Virus record (IMG/VR): IMGVR_UViG_3300008117_000010
Span: 1 to 64,000 of that record
Direction: 5' to 3' (one strand)
Source: a virus
DNA: 64,000 bases
The notes under the pieces are model-generated. The model was not told the origin of the DNA. It made no database searches and was given only the letters and a program-made list of their open reading frames with translations. Positions 48,801 to 56,087 of this stretch are shown here, piece after piece (position 1 is the stretch's first letter; each line of letters starts with the position of its first letter). The position numbers and the translations under genes are program-made.

Positions 48801-50022
48801 TGGTGCATTAGGTAAAGAAAGTTCATTCGGTGTAGGAGAAGGATATCTTAAAAAAGCTCGAGCAAGAAAACCTTTAAGAGAATATAAAAAGACTGCTCCA
48901 GATTGGTTTCTTGAAGGTGATCCATTAAGTGAGGGTCTTTCCCAAATAAAATATGATGAGATTTTTAAAGATCCAAAAACAAAATCTCTTCTAAATAAAT
49001 ATGGAATTAAATCAGAAGATCAATTATATGATCCAATGTATGCATCTATTGCAACTATGATATTAGGAGCAATGAATTATAAACAATTTGAATTAGCAAC
49101 AGGATTAAAAGCAGAAGATGTTGATCCAATAACATTACAAAATATAATGTTACTTGGTCATAATAAAGGAATGCAAAATGTAATAAATAAAGATTTTACA
49201 AATGAAGGTGAATTAAAAACTTTTAGTTTCTTAAATAGAAAAGGTAATAAATATAAAGAGGGTAAGGAACCAACAATATCAGATGCATCAATTATAAGAG
49301 GACTCGAAACGTACTCCAATGCGCATATGAATCGAAAATCATATACTAATGAAGGTGGAGATTTTGCAGCCTCTTTAAATATTGATATGGATAAATTAAT
49401 GGGTCCAAGCAATAATGAAAACTTAGTTGAATATACTCAACAAGAACTTCCTGAAGAATATGGTCTTGGTGAAGCTCTTCTTGCTGGTGCATATGATAAA
49501 GCTTCAGGTAGAGATTATCAAAAAGATAGAGATAAAATAAATGCTGAAATTGAAGCAGCTAAATTAAAAGCAATAAAAAATGCAGAAAAATTATATAAGG
49601 GAAGTAAAAGAAAATTAAGACAAGCCGTAAATAAAATTGAAAAAGAAGCTGCAATAGCCAAATCAACAATTTTAAATCAAGCAAGAAAAGTTAAAAGAAA
49701 AGTATCTTCTTTTGAAGAGGGTGGACAAATTGATAAAATATATATAGGTAAATATACAATGACACCAAAGATGGAAGATGGTGGTGGATTGAAGAGATGG
49801 TTTGCAGAAGAATGGACAGATATTAAAACAGGTAAAGAATGTGGTAGATCTGGAAAAGAAAAAGGTTCACGTCCATATCCTGCTTGTAGACCAAAAAATA
49901 GAATAACTTCTGAAACTCCTAAAACAGTAAGTGAATTATCTTCTGCTGAAAAAGCTAAATTTAAAAAAGCAAAAAGAGGAAAAGAAAGAATAAAATACAA
50001 TCATCAAAGGAAAAATAAATAA
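45802..50022 (+). CDS. Multidomain cell-wall-penetrating virion protein, 1406 aa
   Basis: Four parts are visible. (1) About 215-345: zincin-like site HEMFHH (257-262), with STDEFAADYYNRKG and GEAQDYEN downstream that could give the third ligand. (2) About 730-880: CHAP/NlpC-like, Cys in QCSAGLQYNL (near 740) and His in THIGHITEKDG (near 857). (3) About 985-1170: lysozyme/transglycosylase-like, catalytic Glu in LGKESSFGVG (near 1006) and EGLSQIKY (near 1045). (4) End: KRWFAEEWTDIKTGKECGRS with YPACRPKN, a small Cys domain also seen in other large viruses. Scattered xxGG motifs link it to the next giant proteins. Probably ejected to open the envelope; the enzyme calls are motif-based. Confidence 0.75.
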   Translation: MKKYIGKFKKEGLPGGPNEVQTTMHGFIFTEDGQYDFPGMKTVVPGDTMTMENVLHNLLGISDNGIMQFMERDGGEYYFPGANMVYEIPLAQFGLSYGLEGTEDMNGSLVPSLNFDTNGLSLNASSSLPIESLKDYYKNLSVNAAYRKNLGRLGNLELTGSGYYNKGSKPDYNVGFNYNNRFKDRLGVNVSANSPLQNIKDNTNVNVGLTYNFQDGGIRGPRIVNDPESDRSYYDPISETITMSALPFGVDPKYVKEHEMFHHLQNMTGNLHYGTPVKRATIPSTDEFAADYYNRKGLEVGDLTDEFRYYNPEFGFVPDDVIYNTYIDYEQYNRPYTVEGEAQDYENYIRSGGNSIFRKNGGSLDKYQFGRQYKKFKESLPENLRNTNEKDYNLKYLWKKAGRPSDIFEAQQWDRNKSFEENYNQDIANLKAGTYDYTKGLFPLVEDVEQDGSISYNYHGSSIEPTTLKFLKSKDHPSLIKELEWYYSNDPTAVDFRNQYDLDKSGKFYQYIPKKQNIKKKGGTTLKKYQTGKTVSQEWTEITGTPWAQAKKLGLTKGSEKENLKLLNEIKKDPEKYRTLARGNSNLQPIERIEVQPEAIITEDVKPVTTAKSVTQPFDQTYRELYGEEKQAPQDVMRVPLIDAPKYTITNPDLLSVPFVYETGVQPDYSYEDRAFGESEWNKLAAVALPSPTGEFAQEMFNPLSQEAIGEYIPMVQSTQLTTPGPNAYKPDLSNCDQEQCSAGLQYNLASQLKGGFNEAHNKLGLQGNAWTMGENIIKHGGQRIYGLGSEMNINRSKNYDTKDIRKKLYEARKSYDLDKIYETSQVGDIVEMYYPGSDYQTEAIRDGKDNTVTTHIGHITEKDGVKYVTHNVHGTWHTDKLETLLSRSGNNKGTKGTVISGIVRPDYGWRDKQDENRAVSISPNPVQAISASGDRNYYQFGPADTDNDGKEDVVSRWQNKAINPTSQQFVKGIEAVAPTIAKDFGLSNDQLELVMRTSFGALGKESSFGVGEGYLKKARARKPLREYKKTAPDWFLEGDPLSEGLSQIKYDEIFKDPKTKSLLNKYGIKSEDQLYDPMYASIATMILGAMNYKQFELATGLKAEDVDPITLQNIMLLGHNKGMQNVINKDFTNEGELKTFSFLNRKGNKYKEGKEPTISDASIIRGLETYSNAHMNRKSYTNEGGDFAASLNIDMDKLMGPSNNENLVEYTQQELPEEYGLGEALLAGAYDKASGRDYQKDRDKINAEIEAAKLKAIKNAEKLYKGSKRKLRQAVNKIEKEAAIAKSTILNQARKVKRKVSSFEEGGQIDKIYIGKYTMTPKMEDGGGLKRWFAEEWTDIKTGKECGRSGKEKGSRPYPACRPKNRITSETPKTVSELSSAEKAKFKKAKRGKERIKYNHQRKNK

Positions 50023-50029
50023 TATTTAT

Positions 50030-50046
50030 TATCTTGTAATATAATT
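50030..50046 (+). promoter_or_regulatory. Putative late promoter motif, copy d
   Basis: TATCTTGTAATATAATT, matching the copy before 38661 with one change in the first 13 bases. It ends 18 nt before ATG 50065. Confidence 0.45.
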
Positions 50047-50064
50047 CTAACTATAAATATAACT

Positions 50065-50433
50065 ATGGCAACTTTAAACGCAACCTTGGTATTAACTAGC
50101 ACCACAACTTCATCCGCTAGTTTAAATTTAAATGTATCAAAAGTACTTACTGTAGATGTTGATCTTGTAAATACTGGACGCATTTCTTGTCCAACAGTTA
50201 CGAATACAACTTTGATTCCTAATACTGTAACAGACAATAAATATGTTTATTTAAAAAATCTTGACCCTGTTAATTTTATTACTGTTAAAGATGATGACCC
50301 TATAGCAATTGGTGACTTTATGGAATTAAAAGCTGGGGAGTTTGCATTCTTTGTAGTAAAAGGTGGCATAGGATTAAACATTGAATCTGATACAGCTCCA
50401 TGTATCGTAGAGTATGGTTTTTGGAATGAATAA
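50065..50433 (+). CDS. Small beta-rich structural protein, 122 aa
   Basis: Begins MATLNATLVLTSTTTSSASL; alternating hydrophobic residues (KVLTVDVDLVNTGRISCPTV) and a tight turn IGDFMELKAGEFAFFVVKGG give a jelly-roll or Ig-like impression. Codon use is more GC-balanced than its neighbours, like the capsid gene, so it may be abundant (decoration or tail knob). No family recognised. Confidence 0.72.
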   Translation: MATLNATLVLTSTTTSSASLNLNVSKVLTVDVDLVNTGRISCPTVTNTTLIPNTVTDNKYVYLKNLDPVNFITVKDDDPIAIGDFMELKAGEFAFFVVKGGIGLNIESDTAPCIVEYGFWNE

Positions 50434-50435
50434 TT

Positions 50436-53246
50436 ATGGCAAATGAACCAATAAATAAAGCTCTTTATAATAGAGTTAAAAGTGAAGCCAAACGAAAATT
50501 CGATAGATGGCCAAGTGCTTATGGCTCTGCGTGGCTAGTAAAAGAATATAAAAGACGCGGTGGCAAGTATAAGCAAGATGGTGGTGGTATGTCACAAGAC
50601 GCACTTAAATCAATGCAATCTTTCTATGAAGATTTTCAATCAAATAAATTTGATGCTGATGCATTTAAAAAGACTACAAATAATCTGTATGATTTAGGTT
50701 TAAAAAATGAAGGTACTAAAACCAGTTATTTAAAAAGTGTAAAAGGTCCTGGTCTTTTTGGAACAGGATTGTTTGGTAAAAACTATTATAAGAGACCTGG
50801 TCTTTTTTCTAAGGATACATACTATACAGATGTAAATGTTCAAAAAGGTTTAGATCAAAAAGGTAATCCTTATTATGTTCCTTTCGATGAATATAATAAT
50901 GAAAATCTTATTGAACCTATAAATGATTTACCTGAATTTCCAGAAATGGCACAAGGTGGCGGTATACCTGAAAGGTATCGTAATATGGGCTTTAATAAAG
51001 TTGGTGCTAAAAAACAATCCAATCGTCCAGGTAAAAAATGGATGGTACTCGCAAAGAAAGGTGATAAATATAAAGTTGTTCATGGTGGCTATAAAGGAAT
51101 GAAAGATTTTACTCAACATGGTAATCCTAAAAGACGTGAACGTTTTTGGGATAGAATGGGTGGTCGTGATTCCGCAAAAGCAAAGGATCCATTTTCACCA
51201 TTGTACTGGCACAAACGCTTTGGTACTTGGCAAGAAGGTGGTCAATATAATTATGATATAAATAATCCAATACCCCAATTTGAAATGGGAAATTCAATAT
51301 TATCTAAAATGCAAAATGAAGCTATGAGAAAAGGATATCTCAAACAAGGTGGAACTCCATGCTATGAATGTGGTGGTTCTTATGCTAAAGGTGGAACAAA
51401 TAATCCAGGTTTTAAAGCACTACCGCCTTACGTTCAACAAAAGATTAAATCAAATATGCAAACAGGAGGAATGACTCCTTTTAATGCAAATCCAGATTAT
51501 TATAATGAGCGTCTACGCAACTTTATTGATTTGGTTAATGGCACCGCTAGTGATAGTCTTTTCTCTGAAATGGAACAAGAAGGTATGATGCCACAAGCAC
51601 GTTACGGAATGTCATATCTTCCATTAGCACAAAACGGTAAAGAACAAAAAGTACCCTACGTTTATTACAAAGGTAAACTAATGCCCTATGATGAAGCTGA
51701 TAGAATGTTACCACAGTTTAACCGCTTTCCGAAAGGAACTAAAATATATAATGAATATGGTGATGAAATTGGAACTATAAGAGATTATGGTCAAACTGTA
51801 AAAGGTGGTAAACCAAAGTTTGAATTTAAAGCTGCTGATCCAAATCTTACTCAAGAAAAATTAGAAGAGTTTGCAAACTTATATGGACAAGAAGCGTTAG
51901 CTAACGCAATGGCTGAAGGATTAATAGACGAGTACACACCTGTTTCACGTTTTATAGATCAGACAATGGGAAGAGGAGTTACAGCGGCAACTAATCCTTT
52001 TGCTGAAGCATCTACAATAAATTATAATAACATTGCTGATGATAACATATTAACAGATCCAGATATAAAACGTGCATATGCAGATAATAAAGCTGCAAAT
52101 AATCAAAATAATAGTAGAACTGGTAGCGGTACAGGTAGTAATACTGGAAGTGGTGCAGCAACAAGTACAGGAGCAAGTGGTGCACGTGCAACTGTTAAAC
52201 AACAATTTGAAGAAATCAATGGTCCTGGTTCTTGGCAAAGAGCAAAAGATGCAGGATTAACAGATGGAAGTGCAGAAGCTAATTTAGCTCTTCTTGAACG
52301 CGCACAAAATAATGAAGATGTTTTCGCAGATGTAGATGAAATAGAAGAAACAACTGTTCCAGAAACAACTGATGAAACAGTAGAAGGAGAAGTAGAAACA
52401 AAAGCAGAAGGAGAAGCAGAAACTACACCAGGTACAAGTGGTACAACAGATCAAATTGGATTACAACAAGCACCCGAATTTGCTAATATTAGCTCCTGGA
52501 CAAATTTTGGAAATGAACCAGTAATGTATTCAGATCCAGAAACTGGAATGGTAATGAATGTTCCACAAGAAATGCTTAATCAAGGTGCTGGTCAAATGTA
52601 TGGTCAACAGTTTCCTGTTTATCTTAAGAAATTTCGTCAAGGACCTTTTGGTACTGTTGCTAAATTTAGACCATATCCAACAGCAGGTGGTTCAGGTAAT
52701 CTATTTGATAGAATAGCTAATGTATTTAGCCCTAATCAAGCAGGACCTCAAGTACCACCAAATATAATGGAAGGAGATGAAGATATAATATCTCAATTAC
52801 AAGAGCAAAAATTATTACGTCCAAGAGATGTTCGTAAAATGCGTCGTCAAGAATCAAGAGAAATGCGTAGAGATCAACGTGGAAATTTAAGAGAGATGCG
52901 TAATGCTGCAAATGATATTATCAAAGGTAGTAATATGCAAAAAAGAGGAGAGATGTTTGATGCCAGAATGGATATGCGTGATGAGCGTTTTAATGATAGA
53001 ATGGATAGAAGAGCAAATAGAATTAATGAAAGATTTGATAGAAGAATAGAAAGAAATCAAGATCAACTTGAACGATTCCAGGATAGAATGCAAAGAAAAG
53101 AAGAAAGAAGAAATAGAAAAGCAGAATATGGTGGTATGTCTAATCCATATCTTTATATGTATAAAGAAGGCGGTGAATATTATATGGATGAAAATACTAT
53201 TAATATGATACTTGCAATGGGTGGTAATATTGAATTTATAGATTAA
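50436..53246 (+). CDS. Giant internal virion (cargo-type) protein, 936 aa
   Basis: N-terminus ALYNRVKSEAKRKFDRWPSA continuing into YGSAWLVKEYKRRGGKY is a short module I have seen in other phages and giant viruses. About 200-265: KKWMVLAKKGDKYKVVHGGY and NPKRRERFWDRMGG. About 585-630: INGPGSWQRAKDAGLTDGSA, shared with the 1406-aa protein. Low-complexity Gly/Ser/Thr and Glu/Thr linkers (570-690) and a highly charged Arg/Asp/Met repeat coiled coil near 800-895 (DARMDMRDERFNDRMDRRAN). At least eight xxGG motifs. Probably ejected with the DNA. Confidence 0.72.
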   Translation: MANEPINKALYNRVKSEAKRKFDRWPSAYGSAWLVKEYKRRGGKYKQDGGGMSQDALKSMQSFYEDFQSNKFDADAFKKTTNNLYDLGLKNEGTKTSYLKSVKGPGLFGTGLFGKNYYKRPGLFSKDTYYTDVNVQKGLDQKGNPYYVPFDEYNNENLIEPINDLPEFPEMAQGGGIPERYRNMGFNKVGAKKQSNRPGKKWMVLAKKGDKYKVVHGGYKGMKDFTQHGNPKRRERFWDRMGGRDSAKAKDPFSPLYWHKRFGTWQEGGQYNYDINNPIPQFEMGNSILSKMQNEAMRKGYLKQGGTPCYECGGSYAKGGTNNPGFKALPPYVQQKIKSNMQTGGMTPFNANPDYYNERLRNFIDLVNGTASDSLFSEMEQEGMMPQARYGMSYLPLAQNGKEQKVPYVYYKGKLMPYDEADRMLPQFNRFPKGTKIYNEYGDEIGTIRDYGQTVKGGKPKFEFKAADPNLTQEKLEEFANLYGQEALANAMAEGLIDEYTPVSRFIDQTMGRGVTAATNPFAEASTINYNNIADDNILTDPDIKRAYADNKAANNQNNSRTGSGTGSNTGSGAATSTGASGARATVKQQFEEINGPGSWQRAKDAGLTDGSAEANLALLERAQNNEDVFADVDEIEETTVPETTDETVEGEVETKAEGEAETTPGTSGTTDQIGLQQAPEFANISSWTNFGNEPVMYSDPETGMVMNVPQEMLNQGAGQMYGQQFPVYLKKFRQGPFGTVAKFRPYPTAGGSGNLFDRIANVFSPNQAGPQVPPNIMEGDEDIISQLQEQKLLRPRDVRKMRRQESREMRRDQRGNLREMRNAANDIIKGSNMQKRGEMFDARMDMRDERFNDRMDRRANRINERFDRRIERNQDQLERFQDRMQRKEERRNRKAEYGGMSNPYLYMYKEGGEYYMDENTINMILAMGGNIEFID

Positions 53247-53250
53247 ACTA

Positions 53251-56073
53251 ATGAGAAAAGTAAGAATAAAAAAACTAGCATATGGGGGCAATACTATTGC
53301 CCCTCCATATATGCCAGATCAATATAGCGTACCCGAAACTAAATTTAATAATACATTAACTAAGGTACCAATACCTGAAGCAAATATAGAAGCTGAAGGT
53401 GGTGAAACTGCATTGTTGCCTGATGTTGGTGGAACTAGTGCATTATATAATATTCGTGGACCTCGACACAGCGAAGGTGGTGTAGCTTTAAATGTACCTG
53501 AAAATTCATTTATATATAGCGACACTGCTAAAATGAAAATTAAAAACGAGGAGATATTAAAAATGTTTGGATACTCTGATGGTGAAATTAAAAAGATTAG
53601 AAAATCAAAAGGAATTACACCAGCAGAAATTTCTAAGAAATATCAAATAAATAAATTTCGCGAAGTATTACAAGATCCTAATAGTAATAAAAGAGAAAGA
53701 AAAACTGCAGAGTTAAATATTAAAAATGCTAATATTAAATTAGCTATTCTTGCTCTTTATCAAGAATCAATGAAAGGTTTCCCTGATGGTATTCCTATTG
53801 TTGCTTTACCATTTATTGCTAAATTCGGAATAGATCCTTCAAGCTTTTTACCTGTTACACCAGAATCCATAAATCAAGCTCAACCTAATCAACCAATGAT
53901 GGAAGAAGAGGAGAATGAGGAAATGGAAAACTATGAAGAAGGTGAAGAAGAAGAATATGAAGAGGAGGGAATGGAAGAAGAATATAATGAAGAATATGAG
54001 GAGGGTGAAGGAATGCCAATGGCAGAAGATGGAATGGCTAATGCAGGTAATCTTTTAGATTTTTTAGCTAACTTTGATCCAACTGTAACACAACAAGAAC
54101 CTGATATTACTATACCCGATGCTAATTTTAATGTTAAATTAAAAGAAATAGGTAAGTATGATGCAGATATGATGTTAGCTGGTTTAGATCTAGCAAATAA
54201 TTTAGCACGACTACCAGAAGAAAAAAGAAGAGAGGAAGCATTTAGAAAAAAAACAGGAGCAGATGAATTATATGCGGATGCTGAAGGAAGTCAAGGATCA
54301 TATGATGTTAATACAGGAGAATTTATACCTACTACAGAAGAACAAACACCTGTACAATTTACAGGTGATGCAACATACGGTAAATATGGTGGAGGTTTAA
54401 GAAAGTTTGTTTATCAAGATGGAGGAGAATTTGACCCAGAACTAGGAGTTTATATGACATACCAAAACGGTAGAGAAGTTTATATGGATGCTAATGATGT
54501 ACCTGCACCTGCGGGTTGGAGTCCTGATGATTATAATAGAATTCTTGAAGATGAATATGAAATGCCTCAAGCTCGATATGGAATGCAAATAGCACAAAAT
54601 GGTGCAGAAAAAAAAGGAATGTATAATCGAGTAGAAGAAACTTTTAAAGGGAATGAAAAACTAAAACAACTATTGTATGAAAAAACTTTAGCTGCTTTAA
54701 AAAATGAATCATATATAAATAAAAATGCCCTTAAAAGAAAAGGAGTAGATATAGATAAAGCAATTAAAGAACTTACTCCCGAAAAAGCACTTGAAGCATT
54801 TTTAGCAATGCAGAAAAGAAACTATGGGGTAGTAGAAAATAAAGGAGCTGAATGGATACGTTCACAATCACAATCAAATAGTAAAGCATTTGATGATGCA
54901 TATGGTGAATTAGAACTTGGTTCTGCTGATCCATTAAATGTAGCACTTGGTCAAGCTTCTTATTTAGGATATCGTGACTTGTTAGAAGATCGTGATGCAG
55001 GAAAACTTGAAGAAGATGTTAATGCTGATCTTGCTCCTTTTATTGTAAGACAAGTAGGTAAACAAGATGAAAAATATGGATTTGATCCAGAACAAGATAT
55101 AAGTAAAATTGATGCAATTGGTACTAATACTACTGTAGGACAGTTAGCAGGGATTAAACAAGATGAGGATGTAGAAGAGACACCTGAAGCAACAACACCA
55201 AAAACTCCTGCTCCAGAATTAATGCCTCAAACTTTAGGTGAAGCAGCAGCTGCACCACCATCAGTAGGACCATATCCACAAGATGTTCTTAGCATGGGTG
55301 AAGCATTTGCTAATCGTATGGGATTGCGAAGAACTTTTCCATGGGCTCCTAAAATTGAACCTGTATTACCTCAAGCAACATTCTTTGATCCACGTAGAGC
55401 AGAAGCTAATACAATGGCAGCATATAATACTGCACTTAATGAATTAGGTGCATATGCAACACCACAGTTTTTAAGTTCACGTGCAGGTTCCGTTGCAGCA
55501 AATGCAATGAACTCTGCTGCAGATATCATTAGTCAAGTACAAAATAATAATGTACAAATAGCAAATTCATTTGAAACTCAAAAAGCTAGTATATTAAATA
55601 ATGCTAACTTAACAAATGCAGCACAAGCAAAACAATTGTATGATGACACAACAATGTTAAATCAACAATATGAAAATGCTAAAAGAGATACAAGAAATAA
55701 ACTTTTGAGTACTATTAAAAATAGTATAACCAATATGGCTACTACGGATGTAATAAACCAAATATATGGTGATAGGTTTATGATTGATCCGACAATAGGC
55801 GGTGGATTAAGATTTTATAATCCACCTGAATCTATTTCTCCTGCTGCTCAAACACAAAGCATGGGTGAACAATTTGCTCAATTTGCAAAACAGTTTGAGG
55901 GACTTGATATTGAAGATAAAACTTTATTAGAATTGTTTCTTAAGGGACAAACTGGTACAGCTTCTACAAATAAAGAAGTTGATGCTCTGGCAGCAATGAG
56001 TTCAATACCACAAGCAGCATACGGAGGTAGTAGAAAACTTAGAAAAGTTAGAATAAAAAAAGCACCTAGATAA
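53251..56073 (+). CDS. Giant internal virion (cargo-type) protein, 940 aa
   Basis: N-terminus MRKVRIKKLAYGGN and C-terminus RKLRKVRIKKAPR carry the same RKVRIKK word. About 70-90: RHSEGGVALNVPENSFIYSD, which I associate with crAss-like cargo proteins. About 215-265: a very acidic run (Glu/Met/Tyr repeats). Shared MPQARYGM..AQNG module near 440-455. Helical C-terminal third with PSVGPYPQDVLSMGEAFANR and Ala/Asn-rich helices. Probably packaged inside the capsid and ejected. Confidence 0.74.
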   Translation: MRKVRIKKLAYGGNTIAPPYMPDQYSVPETKFNNTLTKVPIPEANIEAEGGETALLPDVGGTSALYNIRGPRHSEGGVALNVPENSFIYSDTAKMKIKNEEILKMFGYSDGEIKKIRKSKGITPAEISKKYQINKFREVLQDPNSNKRERKTAELNIKNANIKLAILALYQESMKGFPDGIPIVALPFIAKFGIDPSSFLPVTPESINQAQPNQPMMEEEENEEMENYEEGEEEEYEEEGMEEEYNEEYEEGEGMPMAEDGMANAGNLLDFLANFDPTVTQQEPDITIPDANFNVKLKEIGKYDADMMLAGLDLANNLARLPEEKRREEAFRKKTGADELYADAEGSQGSYDVNTGEFIPTTEEQTPVQFTGDATYGKYGGGLRKFVYQDGGEFDPELGVYMTYQNGREVYMDANDVPAPAGWSPDDYNRILEDEYEMPQARYGMQIAQNGAEKKGMYNRVEETFKGNEKLKQLLYEKTLAALKNESYINKNALKRKGVDIDKAIKELTPEKALEAFLAMQKRNYGVVENKGAEWIRSQSQSNSKAFDDAYGELELGSADPLNVALGQASYLGYRDLLEDRDAGKLEEDVNADLAPFIVRQVGKQDEKYGFDPEQDISKIDAIGTNTTVGQLAGIKQDEDVEETPEATTPKTPAPELMPQTLGEAAAAPPSVGPYPQDVLSMGEAFANRMGLRRTFPWAPKIEPVLPQATFFDPRRAEANTMAAYNTALNELGAYATPQFLSSRAGSVAANAMNSAADIISQVQNNNVQIANSFETQKASILNNANLTNAAQAKQLYDDTTMLNQQYENAKRDTRNKLLSTIKNSITNMATTDVINQIYGDRFMIDPTIGGGLRFYNPPESISPAAQTQSMGEQFAQFAKQFEGLDIEDKTLLELFLKGQTGTASTNKEVDALAAMSSIPQAAYGGSRKLRKVRIKKAPR

Positions 56074-56087
56074 ATCTAGATTAAATT

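Noticed and set aside
52887-53291. Minus-strand 134-codon frame, Ile/Phe/His-rich
   Set aside because: Antisense to the Arg/Asp/Met coiled-coil part of the 936-aa protein; such composition is the expected mirror of AGA/GAT-rich codons.
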